This document shows, in pieces, positions 26,959 through 35,445 of a DNA stretch of 64,000 nt. The stretch lies in contig CANLOQ010000001.1 in NCBI GenBank assembly GCA_947492925.1, positions 1,240,001 through 1,304,000 of the forward strand, written 5' to 3'. The stretch is from an uncultured Sulfitobacter sp. Lineage in GTDB: Bacteria; Pseudomonadota; Alphaproteobacteria; Rhodobacterales; Rhodobacteraceae. Within the stretch, counting starts at the first letter, position 1, and every line of letters begins with the position of its first letter. Position numbers and translations under genes: made by a program. The notes beneath the pieces are model-generated. The model was not told the origin of the DNA. It searched no databases and worked only from the letters and a program-made list of their open reading frames with translations.

Positions 26959-27660
26959 ATGAAAGAAGGACCAGACATTTCGCGGATTGCAGCGCTGATC
27001 GGTGATCCGGCGCGGGCGAATATTCTGACGGCGCTGATGGCAGGCAAGGCGCTGACGGCGACGGAACTTGCGGGCGAGGCGGGTGTGACCGTGCAGACCG
27101 CAAGCGCGCATTTGGCCAAGCTGGAAGCGGCAGAGATGATCGCCTGTCGCAAGTCAGGGCGGCATAAGTATTTTACGCTGGGTGGTGATGATGTGGGTCA
27201 TGCGCTGGAAGCGTTGATGGGTCTGGCCGCCGGGGCGGGGCATCTGCGTACCCGGACCGGGCCGAAGGACGCCGCATTGCGCGAGGCGCGGGTGTGTTAC
27301 AATCATCTGGCCGGGGCCAAGGGGATTGCCCTGTATCAAGGGCTGCTGGCGCGCGGTGTGATCGCGGAGGCCGGGGATGATGTGGTGCTGGCGGCGTCGG
27401 GGGCGGCGTTTCTGGCAGATTTTGGGGTGGATGTGGACAACCTGCGGCGTGCAAAGGCACCCCTGTGCCGGTCCTGTCTGGACTGGTCGGCGCGGCAGAC
27501 GCATCTGGCGGGATCGGTCGGGCGGGCATTGCTGGCGCGGATGATTGCGCTGGGGTGGGCGGTACGGGTGGAGGGCACGCGCGTCGTGCGGTTTACCCCG
27601 GCGGGTGAGGCCGGTTTTGCGTCGACATTCGGAGCGTCAGATTCCGCCGACATCCAGTAG
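26959..27660 (+). CDS. ArsR family regulator with C-terminal extension
   Basis: 233 residues, about twice the size of a minimal ArsR protein. The winged helix covers residues 1-75 ([46 protein letters not shown]). The extension has [20 protein letters not shown] and [20 protein letters not shown], two related Cys...HLAG motifs that could bind a metal or ligand. No known inducer. It is divergent from NIPSNAP-ABM, with an inverted repeat just before its start, and its 3' end overlaps the convergent esterase gene by 24 nt. Confidence 0.9.
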   Translation: MKEGPDISRIAALIGDPARANILTALMAGKALTATELAGEAGVTVQTASAHLAKLEAAEMIACRKSGRHKYFTLGGDDVGHALEALMGLAAGAGHLRTRTGPKDAALREARVCYNHLAGAKGIALYQGLLARGVIAEAGDDVVLAASGAAFLADFGVDVDNLRRAKAPLCRSCLDWSARQTHLAGSVGRALLARMIALGWAVRVEGTRVVRFTPAGEAGFASTFGASDSADIQ

Positions 27661-28437
27661 TTCAACAAGGCCGTGTTCCAGCATGCGAACGCTGAAGGAA
27701 TGGCCCCCTTCAAACAGGCAATATTGCATGAACTGACCTGTATCGTTGGCGCGCTGGCGACAGGTGAGGGCTTCTGCCTTGAAATAGCTGGTGGGGCCGA
27801 AGCCGCCGAACTGAACGAATTGCGCCAGCGCGTCCTCGACCTCTCCCTGTTTTGTTTCGCCGATGGCGCGTCCCTTCAGCGGGACAGTTTTGTCATTTGT
27901 GCCGTGGATATGCACGAGGCTGCGCACCGGGCCATCGCAGGTGTCAGGTGGTTTGAGCCAGAAAGTGCCGGACATCGGGACAAAGCCCGCGAATTTCTGC
28001 GGGTGAGAGCAGGCGAGGTTCCAGACCATCATGCCGCCTGCGGAAAACCCCGAGGCGACGATGCGGCCCGGATCAATGTGGTGATTTTCGGTGACGTCCG
28101 CGATGACGGCGTCGAAATAGGCAAACTCTGCCGCGCCGTCGCTGTCGAATGTGCGCGGGCCATAGGGCAAATCCCATGTGCCGCCGACGCCCTGTGCGGC
28201 AATCAGCGCAAAGCCCAATTTTGACAGCATATTGCGCATGGCGGTGTTGCGCATGACGCCTGCGGCGCTGCCCCGGTAGCCGTGCGACCAGATGAGTGCG
28301 GGCACCGGTGTGGTGCCGTTGTGGCCGTCGGGCATTGAGATGCGGTAATGGCGGTCACCGACGGGACAATCACTGTCGGGGCCGCAGGCAAATGCAGGTG
28401 AGGCAAGGAAGAACAGCAGGAACAGGACAATGCGCAT
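27637..28437 (-). CDS. Exported alpha/beta hydrolase of the PHB depolymerase/LpqC type
   Basis: 266 residues with a signal peptide (MRIVLFLLFFLASPAFA, cleavage probably before CGP). The mature part is an esterase-like alpha/beta hydrolase: RYRGSAAG-like oxyanion segment after WSHGY, nucleophile in ASGFSAGGMMVWN, acid Asp in HIHGTNDKTVPL and His in LFEGGHSFSV. LpqC relatives degrade polyhydroxybutyrate or feruloyl esters, but the substrate here is open. It lies 37 nt after the last of three tandem membrane-protein paralogs and may share their transcript. Confidence 0.85.
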   Translation of the reverse strand: MRIVLFLLFFLASPAFACGPDSDCPVGDRHYRISMPDGHNGTTPVPALIWSHGYRGSAAGVMRNTAMRNMLSKLGFALIAAQGVGGTWDLPYGPRTFDSDGAAEFAYFDAVIADVTENHHIDPGRIVASGFSAGGMMVWNLACSHPQKFAGFVPMSGTFWLKPPDTCDGPVRSLVHIHGTNDKTVPLKGRAIGETKQGEVEDALAQFVQFGGFGPTSYFKAEALTCRQRANDTGQFMQYCLFEGGHSFSVRMLEHGLVELLDVGGI

Positions 28438-28474
28438 GTGCGTGAGGATGGCGGTTCACTGCGGCAGGCTCAAG

Positions 28475-29038
28475 TCACATCATTGTGGGCGGGGCGGAAC
28501 AGGCGGCTTTGGCACGATCCATTGCGGCGGCCTGAAAGGCGCGGGCATAAGCGACGACACTGGCGGCATCCATATCCTTGAGCATCAATTGCGGGACAAG
28601 AACGTGATAGCCCGAACGGCGGCGATTGCGCAGGGCCTGTTCATACCGGCGGAACGACACGGTTTTGAACAGCACAGCGGAATGGGTGATTTTGAAGCCT
28701 GCATAGGTGATGGGGATGTAAGAACGCCGCGTTTCCATAACGTACACATCTATGTCGCTGATGTCTTTCCAACGCAGGGGAGGGGCGAAATATCCCGATA
28801 TACCGTCCTTGTCCATGCGCAGCGCAATGGGGCCAAAGATGACAATTGCAAGCAGGTAGAGCGCGAAGCCGGTCAAAAAAATGGCAGCAAAGCCTAATAA
28901 CAGCTTTTCGGGAATTGGTGTTTTGTCAGACATCATTTTCCACACCCCCACTGCGGACATGCAAAGGCTTAGTAACGCGGTTGCGGTTCCCTTGAGGCGG
29001 CTGGATTTGATGATGACGGGGGGCGGTGTGTTTTTCAT
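28475..29038 (-). CDS. Tandem paralog 3: two-TM protein with PH-like domain (STM3941-like)
   Basis: 187 residues. Two hydrophobic helices (about 18-35 and 48-70, the latter GFAAIFLTGFALYLLAIVIFG) are followed by a soluble part starting with IALRMDKDGISGYFAPPLRW. Later the segment VLVPQLMLKDMDAASVVAYARAF occurs. Both segments are nearly repeated in the next gene upstream, and more distantly in the one before that. The layout resembles the STM3941 family, a membrane-anchored PH-like domain of unknown role. Its ATG overlaps the preceding gene by 4 nt. Confidence 0.75.
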   Translation of the reverse strand: MKNTPPPVIIKSSRLKGTATALLSLCMSAVGVWKMMSDKTPIPEKLLLGFAAIFLTGFALYLLAIVIFGPIALRMDKDGISGYFAPPLRWKDISDIDVYVMETRRSYIPITYAGFKITHSAVLFKTVSFRRYEQALRNRRRSGYHVLVPQLMLKDMDAASVVAYARAFQAAAMDRAKAACSAPPTMM

Positions 29039-29625
29039 GGCAGGGCCTTTCGGGCAAAGGGCGCGTCGGGCTCCGCCGGGCTGTTTGGCGTATTTTTGTG
29101 CTGGTGTTTCTGCTGTGCTGCCGATTGGAACATATAGGCGTGGTAGACAACGGCATTGGCATCGAGGTCTTTGAGGATCATCTGCGGGATGAGGATGTGA
29201 AACCCGGTGCGTTTATAAAGGTGTAGGGCGCGATCGTATTTCTGACGGGTCAGGCCGTTGAACAGGGAGGTGGTGCGCGCCACTTTGATCCCGATATGCC
29301 GGGTGTAGAACGGGCCGCCCTCATGGCGTTCGGTGTAGACGTCAAAGCTGTCGATGTCTTCCCACCTTAGCGGTGGGGCGTAGTAGCCCGAGATACCGTC
29401 CGCATCCATGCGCAGGGCGATGGGGCGGAACATCGCGATGGCAAAGAGATAGAACGCGCAGCCGGTGAGGAACGCGGCACCAAGCGGTTCCAATATCCAG
29501 CCCATGCCGGTTGTCAGCCCCAACACCATGCGCACGAGCAGAGTTGCTGCCACGCCCGTGGCGATCAGGCCGGTGATGACCGCCCTTGTGCGACAGGTGC
29601 GGACGATGACCGGCGCGAGACTCAT
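29035..29625 (-). CDS. Tandem paralog 2: two-TM protein with PH-like domain (STM3941-like)
   Basis: 196 residues, the middle of three related genes. Hydrophobic segments cover about residues 15-35 and 44-68 (LGAAFLTGCAFYLFAIAMF). The conserved core reads IALRMDADGISGYYAPPLRW, then HIGIKVARTTSLFNGLTRQKYDR and ILIPQMILKDLDANAVVYHAY. The last 25 residues are polar (QQKHQHKNTPNSPAEPD). The ATG at 29625 is chosen because it gives an ATGA overlap with the gene before it; a longer frame has no matching extension in the paralogs. Function unknown. Confidence 0.75.
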   Translation of the reverse strand: MSLAPVIVRTCRTRAVITGLIATGVAATLLVRMVLGLTTGMGWILEPLGAAFLTGCAFYLFAIAMFRPIALRMDADGISGYYAPPLRWEDIDSFDVYTERHEGGPFYTRHIGIKVARTTSLFNGLTRQKYDRALHLYKRTGFHILIPQMILKDLDANAVVYHAYMFQSAAQQKHQHKNTPNSPAEPDAPFARKALP

Positions 29626-30161
29626 GCGGAGGTTGCTTTGCTGTGCAGTGCCTTGGCCTGTGTGGCAAGGTCGGTGACGTCGGCATCGGCCAGCAGGATC
29701 TGCGGCACGACCAGATGCGCCTTGTAGGCCCGTCCGCTGGCCCATGACCGATAGCGCCGCCACGGGCTTTGGCGGTCGCGAAAGCCGATGGGGTCGCGCA
29801 GTTCAAACCCCAGCGCGCGGTGGTTGTTGTGAGTGGAAAAGGTGAAGGCCGTTTTCACTTCGGCCCACGTGGCGGGTTCGATGTAGAAACCGGAAATCCC
29901 GTGCGCGTCCATGCGCAGGGCAACGGGGTGTTTCAGGGCGATGCCGAGGTGCCAGAGGCCCATCAATGTAAAGGCGACCCCGATGGCGGTGGTGAGCAGG
30001 AGGCCAAGCGATATCGAGACATCCAGGAGCAGGACGCCCAAGCACATCAGGCACCACAGCAGGCCGAAGATGCCTATGAGCGCGGCCATCCAAAGGGATT
30101 TGCCGCGTCTGATGCGGATGAGAACGGGATCGGCGGGTGGCATGGCGGGTTCCGGAAGCAT
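29622..30161 (-). CDS. Tandem paralog 1: two-TM protein with PH-like domain (STM3941-like)
   Basis: 179 residues, first gene of the tandem series and the most diverged copy. Two hydrophobic stretches (AALIGIFGLLWCLMCLGVLLL and ISLGLLLTTAIGVAFTLMGLW) are followed by VALRMDAHGISGFYIEPATW, matching the core of the other two, and by LVVPQILLADADVTDLATQA. All three genes are linked by ATGA overlaps, which suggests near-equal synthesis and perhaps a hetero-oligomer. Function unknown. nadE lies 63 nt upstream on the same strand. Confidence 0.75.
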   Translation of the reverse strand: MLPEPAMPPADPVLIRIRRGKSLWMAALIGIFGLLWCLMCLGVLLLDVSISLGLLLTTAIGVAFTLMGLWHLGIALKHPVALRMDAHGISGFYIEPATWAEVKTAFTFSTHNNHRALGFELRDPIGFRDRQSPWRRYRSWASGRAYKAHLVVPQILLADADVTDLATQAKALHSKATSA

Positions 30162-30224
30162 TGGCGTTTCGGATACCGCATGATTGCGCCGATTATTTGA
30201 CGAGATTGCGCAACGTGGCGCGGG

Positions 30225-31883
30225 TCAGCTGGGATCGCGCCAGCGGTTGACGATGGGGTAACGGCGGTCGAGCCAGAACGCGCCCTTGGTCAGGCGCGGG
30301 CCGGGGGCGGACTGGAAGCGCTTGTATTCGCTGATGTAGATCAGGTGTTCGACCTTTTTCGCGGTGGCGCGCTCAAAACCTTCGGCGACGCAATCCTCAA
30401 TCGAGCCGTTTTCATCGACGAGGATTTCCAGCAGGCGGTCGAGGACCGGGTAATCGGGCAGCGAGTCGCTGTCTTTCTGGTCTTCGCGCAGTTCTGCCGT
30501 GGGCGGTTTGGTGATGATGCTCTCGGGGATCATCGTGCCTTCTGGTCCCATCATCCAAAAGCGGTGATTGGCGTTGCGCCAGCGGCAGGTCTCGAACACG
30601 CGGGTTTTGTACATGTCTTTTATGGGGTTATAGCCGCCGGACATGTCGCCGTAGATCGTGGCATAGCCCACGGCGACTTCGGATTTGTTGCCGGTGGTCA
30701 GGAGCATTTCCCCGAATTTGTTGCTGAGCGCCATGAGCAGCAGTCCGCGCAGGCGGGACTGGATGTTTTCTTCGGTGAGGTCCGCCTCGCGCCCTTCGAA
30801 CAGCGGCGCGAGGGTGTTGGTGATGGCTTGGCGGCCTTCCTTGATCGGCACGTAGTCGTAGCGGCAGCCGAGGGCTTTGGCGACGGCTTCGGCGTCGTCG
30901 AGCGAGGCTTGGGAGGTGTATTCAGAGGGCAGCATCACGCAGCGCACGTTGTCGGGGCCAAGGGCATCGGCGGCGATGGTGGCGACGATGGCGGAATCGA
31001 TGCCGCCAGAGAGGCCAAGTAGCACTTTCTTGAAGCCGGTCTTGCCCATGTAGTCGCGCAGGCCCTGCACCATGACGCGGTAGTCGGCTTCATAGTCGTC
31101 AGGGAAGGTGGCGATGTCGCCTTCGACCACGCGCCAGCCTTCGGGCGTGCGTTCGAGATCGACGTTGGTGGTGACGGCATCAAAGGCGGGGAGTTTCAGC
31201 GCCAGTTTGCCGCCGGGGTTGAGCGCAAAGGAGGCGCCGTCGAACACCTGATCGTCCTGACCACCGACCATGTTGAGATAGATCAGCGGCAGGCCCGTCT
31301 CGATCACGCGGGCGACCATGACGTTCATGCGCGTGTCCATCTTGCCGCGGTAGTAGGGCGAGCCGTTGGGGACGAGCAGGAATTCCGCCCCGGTTTCGGC
31401 CAGTGTTTCGGACACATCCGGGTGCCAAGCGTCCTCGCAAATAGGGGAGCCGATGCGGGTGTTGCCCACGGCATAGGGGCCACCCAAGGGACCGGAATCA
31501 AAGATGCGGACCTCGTCAAATACTGTCTCGTTGGGGAGTTCGTGCTTGAGGGTCCGGCTGGCGATTTTGCCGTTTTTCAGGATCAGGTAGGCGTTGAAAA
31601 GTTCCGCTCCTTCGGCCCAGGGCGCACCGATGGCGAGCGCGGGACCGTCGGCGCAGTCGGCGGCGAGCGCTTCGATATGCGTCATTACGTCGAGCTGGAA
31701 GGCGCGTTTCATCACCAGATCCTGCGCGTTGTAGCCGGTGATGAACATCTCGGGCAGGGCCACAAGGTCCGCGCCGTCGGCCTTGCCTTGTTCCCACGCC
31801 TCGCGCGCCAGCGCGGCGTTGCCGGCCAGATCGCCGACGGTCGGGTTCAATTGGCCCAGAGTGATGCGGAAACGGTCTGCCAT
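30225..31883 (-). CDS. nadE: Glutamine-dependent NAD+ synthetase
   Basis: 552 residues with two domains. The N-terminal nitrilase-type glutaminase has its triad in ALPEMFITGY (Glu), LKHELPNETVFDE (Lys) and GSPICEDAWHP (Cys). The C-terminal synthetase has the PPi-binding loop LGLSGGIDSAIVATIA near residue 295, then TGNKSEVAVGYATIYGDMSG and the closing FKRFQSAPGPRLT-like segment. It amidates nicotinic acid adenine dinucleotide using ammonia from glutamine. The size is that of the shorter proteobacterial form. Confidence 0.97.
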   Translation of the reverse strand: MADRFRITLGQLNPTVGDLAGNAALAREAWEQGKADGADLVALPEMFITGYNAQDLVMKRAFQLDVMTHIEALAADCADGPALAIGAPWAEGAELFNAYLILKNGKIASRTLKHELPNETVFDEVRIFDSGPLGGPYAVGNTRIGSPICEDAWHPDVSETLAETGAEFLLVPNGSPYYRGKMDTRMNVMVARVIETGLPLIYLNMVGGQDDQVFDGASFALNPGGKLALKLPAFDAVTTNVDLERTPEGWRVVEGDIATFPDDYEADYRVMVQGLRDYMGKTGFKKVLLGLSGGIDSAIVATIAADALGPDNVRCVMLPSEYTSQASLDDAEAVAKALGCRYDYVPIKEGRQAITNTLAPLFEGREADLTEENIQSRLRGLLLMALSNKFGEMLLTTGNKSEVAVGYATIYGDMSGGYNPIKDMYKTRVFETCRWRNANHRFWMMGPEGTMIPESIITKPPTAELREDQKDSDSLPDYPVLDRLLEILVDENGSIEDCVAEGFERATAKKVEHLIYISEYKRFQSAPGPRLTKGAFWLDRRYPIVNRWRDPS

Positions 31884-32087
31884 GAGTGCGGCCTTTGCTG
31901 GGGATGTTAGGCAGGATGTAGCAGATCAAGCCCGAGGGGAAAGGGGGTTTCCGGCGCATAAGGGCCGGGACGCCAAACACCGGGAGAAAAACGGGGCGGT
32001 TGCCAGAGGGTGTTTGGCCCGTTTCCGTTCATCCTGCGTTGGTTTGAAAATGATGCATAGTGGATATTCCTGCGCTATGCTTTGCCC

Positions 32088-32864
32088 ATGCTGAAGTTTG
32101 ATGCCGAAACAACCAGACTGCTGGAGATCGCGTATCAGGGCGGCGATGTCACGCGCCGCCGCAGGATGGCCTTTGACGCGCTGCATCTGTCCGCAGGGGA
32201 TGCGGTGGCCGATATCGGCTGTGGCAACGGGCTTTTGACCGAAGAGATTGCGCGCGCGGTTGGTGCGTCGGGACGGGTTGTCGGGATTGACCCCAGTGCG
32301 GACATGCGTGCGCCTGCGTCCCGCCGGGTTGACGCCTTTCCGAGTGCCAAAATTGTGGATGGTGTGGCGGATGCCCTGCCGCTGGATGACGCTGAGATGG
32401 ACAAGGCGGTTGCGGTTCAGGTGCTTGAGTATCTGCCCGATATTCCGGCCGCGATTGGCGAGGCGCACCGTGTTCTGCGCAGCGGCGGGCGGTTTGTGGC
32501 GGTGGATACCGGCTGCAAAACGCTAGACTGGTTTTCCGAGGATGAAGACCGGATGCGCCGTGTTCTGGCGGCATGGGATCATCACTATGTCGAGCCACGG
32601 GTCGCCGCGCTTTGGCCACGACTGGCGCGTGATGCCGGGTTTGTGGGGATTGAGGTTGAGCCCTTTACCTTCACCGATGTCACGCTGCGCCCTGATGGCA
32701 TTGCCTTTATGCTTTTGCATCTGATGTCGCGGTATGCCGCGCAGAACGGACACATGAGCGCGCAAGAGACCCAAGGCTGGTTTGACGAGCAGATCGCGCT
32801 TGCGCGACAGGGGCGGTTTTTCTTTTCGTTGACCTATTACAGGATGAGCGGGATCAAGGCCTGA
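32088..32864 (+). CDS. Class I SAM-dependent methyltransferase
   Basis: 258 residues. Motif I is AVADIGCGNGLLTEEIARAVG, followed by RVVGIDPSADM, then VQVLEYLPDIPAAIGEAHRVL (post-II/III region), the UbiE/arsenite-methyltransferase-like class. The first 30 residues, ETTRLLEIAYQGGDVTRRRRM, resemble small-molecule methyltransferases that begin with a substrate helix. Substrate not predictable. The ATG at 32088 is preferred over upstream non-ATG codons. It is divergent from nadE over 204 nt in which I recognise no further gene. Confidence 0.85.
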   Translation: MLKFDAETTRLLEIAYQGGDVTRRRRMAFDALHLSAGDAVADIGCGNGLLTEEIARAVGASGRVVGIDPSADMRAPASRRVDAFPSAKIVDGVADALPLDDAEMDKAVAVQVLEYLPDIPAAIGEAHRVLRSGGRFVAVDTGCKTLDWFSEDEDRMRRVLAAWDHHYVEPRVAALWPRLARDAGFVGIEVEPFTFTDVTLRPDGIAFMLLHLMSRYAAQNGHMSAQETQGWFDEQIALARQGRFFFSLTYYRMSGIKA

Positions 32865-32925
32865 GGTCAGCCGGTGGCTGTTACGGCAATAAATCCTTTG
32901 GTTGCTGCGCCTGCGGGATGGGCCG

Positions 32926-33345
32926 CTATCTGGGCGGCAGTTTGTCAAACACCGGGATACCTTCGGGAAAGAGGTGGTAGGGCTGTTTTTCGTCGGCAAA
33001 GATCGCAAATGCGGGCCCGTCGTAGTCTTCGGGCGTGTCCAGCGTGCCAACCTTGACAACCACATAATCGCGGCCCGGGATTTCGGTGATCATATGAGTG
33101 CCGCAAGTTGCGCAAAAGCGGCGGGTGCGTGCGCCTTCCACATCGGGGTGGGCAAAAGCGGCGGGTTCCGCGCCGGTCCATTCAAAGCCGTCCTTTGGCA
33201 TCGCCATGAAATAGTTTGGCCCGCCGCCCGAAAAGAACTGGCAGGGGCGGCAGTGGCACTGCGCCTGCATGACCGGATCACCGGCGCTGGCGAAACTGAC
33301 AGCGCCGCAGTAACAGCGGCCGGTGCGGGGGGATTTGTCTGACAT
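32926..33345 (-). CDS. GFA family (glutathione-dependent formaldehyde-activating-like) protein
   Basis: A 139-residue zinc protein of the Mss4-like fold. Cysteines follow the family pattern: GRCYCGAVSF, QCHCRPCQFFSGG and RRFCATCGTHMI, giving two zinc-type clusters. The prototype Gfa binds glutathione and formaldehyde, but most relatives, probably including this one, have no shown activity. It is convergent with the methyltransferase (62-nt gap) and divergent from the MORN gene. Confidence 0.9.
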   Translation of the reverse strand: MSDKSPRTGRCYCGAVSFASAGDPVMQAQCHCRPCQFFSGGGPNYFMAMPKDGFEWTGAEPAAFAHPDVEGARTRRFCATCGTHMITEIPGRDYVVVKVGTLDTPEDYDGPAFAIFADEKQPYHLFPEGIPVFDKLPPR

Positions 33346-33482
33346 CCTGAGGCTCCTTTTCGGGTTGCATCAGCCTAGCGGGGCAGGCGCGCAATGGCCA
33401 CAGGGTTGAAAAGACGTTGCCCCCTTTGGTCCCATTCCGTAGGCTTTGACCAAACCGTATCAACCCATGTCTGGAATGCCCG

Positions 33483-34871
33483 ATGTTTTTGCGCACTGCC
33501 CTTGTTTGCCTGATCCTTTCGCCGCTGCCTGCGCTGGCGCAAAGTGGCGATGTGCAGACCAAGCAATATGACGATGGCGGCATCTACGAGGGGACCTTTC
33601 AGGGTGGATTGCAGCACGGGCAGGGCACGTACAAGCTGCCCAACGGTTATGAATATTCCGGCGAATGGGTCGAAGGCGAGATCAAGGGAGAGGGCGTGGC
33701 GCGCTTTCCCAACGGGTCGGTTTACGAGGGCAGCTTTGACCGGGGCAAGCCGGATGGGTTTGGCAAGATAACCTTTGCCGATGGCGGCACCTATGAGGGT
33801 GAATGGCAGGCCGGGGCCATCATGGGGCAGGGCATTGCGCTTTATGCCAACGGGGTGCGGTATGAGGGGCAGTTTCGCAATGCCAAACACCACGGCAAGG
33901 GCGTGATGCAAAGCCCGGGTGGCTATGAATACAAGGGTGATTGGGTGGACGGGGTCAAGGAAGGCACCGGTACGATCACCTATCCCGATGGTGCGGTTTA
34001 TGAGGGCGAGATCACGGCGGGTATGCGCAACGGCACCGGCACGCTGCGGATGCCGGACGGTCTGGTCTATGTGGGCCAGTGGTCGGACGGGCAGATTGAC
34101 GGCACCGGCACGCTGACCCAGCCGAACGGTGATGTCTATGAGGGGGATCTGGTTGCGGGTAAACGCGCGGGCAAGGGGCGCGTGATCTATGAAAACGGGG
34201 ACATCTACGAGGGTGATTTCAAGGATGACCGCCGCGACGGGCAGGGCACGTTTACCGGGACCGACGGATATGTCTACAGCGGGTCCTGGGTGGCCGGACA
34301 GATCGAAGGCGAGGGACGTGTGACCTATCCGGACGGGTCTGTCTATGAGGGGACGTTTCGCAATGATCTGGCCGATGGCACCGGCAAGATCACCTATCCC
34401 GATGGGTCCACCTATGAGGGCGAATGGGCCGAAGGGGTGATCGAGGGCCGGGGCCGGGCGACCTATCCCAACGGGATTGTCTATGAGGGTGATTTTGTGA
34501 ACGCCCGCAACGAGGGGCAGGGGGTGATGACCTATGCCGATGGATATTCCTACGAAGGTGGCTGGAAAGACGGGCAGCGCCACGGAACCGGCACGGCAAC
34601 CTATCCTGACGGCACGGTGTATTCGGGCAATTTTCAGGACGGCAAGCGCCACGGGACGGGCACGATCACTATGGCCAGCGGGTTCAAATATGAAGGCAGT
34701 TGGGTGAATGGTGAGATCGAGGGCGAAGGCACAGCGACCTATGCCAACGGCGATGTCTATCAGGGCAGTTTTGCGGGTGGCAAGCGGCAGGGCGCGGGCA
34801 CGATGACCTATGCCACCGGTGAAGAGGCCAGCGGCGATTGGGAAGCGGGTGCGTTGAAGGAAGATGGGTGA
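33483..34871 (+). CDS. Exported MORN-repeat protein (18 repeats)
   Basis: 462 residues. A signal peptide (MFLRTALVCLILSPLPALAQ) is followed almost entirely by MORN repeats of 23 residues, for example YEGEWAEGVIEGRGRATYPNG. I count 18 complete copies from about residue 29 to 445, plus a partial one. Each starts with Y-x-G-x-W/F and ends with Y-P-D/N-G, and they would stack into a long single-layer beta sheet in the periplasm or outside. MORN arrays bind lipids or serve as spacers; the target is unknown. The stop overlaps the start of an ankyrin gene (GTGA). The exact 69-nt period also keeps an antisense frame open. Confidence 0.93.
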   Translation: MFLRTALVCLILSPLPALAQSGDVQTKQYDDGGIYEGTFQGGLQHGQGTYKLPNGYEYSGEWVEGEIKGEGVARFPNGSVYEGSFDRGKPDGFGKITFADGGTYEGEWQAGAIMGQGIALYANGVRYEGQFRNAKHHGKGVMQSPGGYEYKGDWVDGVKEGTGTITYPDGAVYEGEITAGMRNGTGTLRMPDGLVYVGQWSDGQIDGTGTLTQPNGDVYEGDLVAGKRAGKGRVIYENGDIYEGDFKDDRRDGQGTFTGTDGYVYSGSWVAGQIEGEGRVTYPDGSVYEGTFRNDLADGTGKITYPDGSTYEGEWAEGVIEGRGRATYPNGIVYEGDFVNARNEGQGVMTYADGYSYEGGWKDGQRHGTGTATYPDGTVYSGNFQDGKRHGTGTITMASGFKYEGSWVNGEIEGEGTATYANGDVYQGSFAGGKRQGAGTMTYATGEEASGDWEAGALKEDG

Positions 34872-35431
34872 GCGGATGCACGGATGCATCGGGGCGCTCC
34901 GCTGTCTCGGTCGAGGATGTCTATGAGATCATCGACCGGATGCGGCCCGATGATACTGGCGGTCTGGACGAAGTTGCCGAAATCTTTGAGCACTTCCCCC
35001 ACGGGCAGGACAGCCATATCGAGCGGCATTGGATCACCCATGCCATTGATGTGGGATCGCTTGCCGCGGTGAGATGGGTCATCGGCAAGGGTGTTGACCT
35101 GAGGTTCAGGGATGATGAAGGCTATACCGTTCTGCATTCCTGTCTTGAGCGCGAGAGGTCGCATCGGCATGAGATCTTTGCCGCGCTGATCGAGGCCGGA
35201 GCGGATGTGAATGCAGAAGGGGTTCATTTCTGGACCCCGCTTCATATGGCCGCGATCAAGGATGACCGCAAAGCCATGAAAATGCTGATGGATGCCGGTG
35301 CTGATCCGACACGGCGGACACCTATCGACAATTACGCGACACCGGCAGAGGAGGCCCGCAGGCTGGGCCATGCAGCGTCAGCCGATTTTATCGAAAGGTA
35401 TGCGGCGGGCCGGTATCCCTATAACGACTGA
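34868..35431 (+). CDS. Ankyrin-repeat protein
   Basis: About 187 residues with no signal peptide. Ankyrin units can be read in EGYTVLHSCLERERSHRHEIFAALIEAGADVN and HFWTPLHMAAIKDDRKAMKMLMDAGADP, with degenerate units on both sides (ITHAIDVGSLAAVRWVIGKGVD and YATPAEEARRLGHAASADFI). The GTG start at 34868 overlaps the MORN stop codon (GTGA); an in-frame start further upstream would lie inside the MORN gene. Translational coupling of a cytoplasmic ankyrin protein to an exported MORN protein hints at a joint task, which is unknown. Confidence 0.8.
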   Translation: MSGCTDASGRSAVSVEDVYEIIDRMRPDDTGGLDEVAEIFEHFPHGQDSHIERHWITHAIDVGSLAAVRWVIGKGVDLRFRDDEGYTVLHSCLERERSHRHEIFAALIEAGADVNAEGVHFWTPLHMAAIKDDRKAMKMLMDAGADPTRRTPIDNYATPAEEARRLGHAASADFIERYAAGRYPYND

Positions 35432-35445
35432 GCTTGCGTTCGAGG

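Noticed and set aside
33483-34871. Tandem 69-nt period read as a CRISPR-like or satellite repeat
   Set aside because: The period is explained by protein-level MORN repeats; the nucleotide copies are diverged and there are no spacers.
33375-34889. A 504-codon open frame antisense to the MORN gene
   Set aside because: It is a mirror of the 69-nt MORN repeat: the same antisense codons recur every 23 residues, and no start context or domain supports it.
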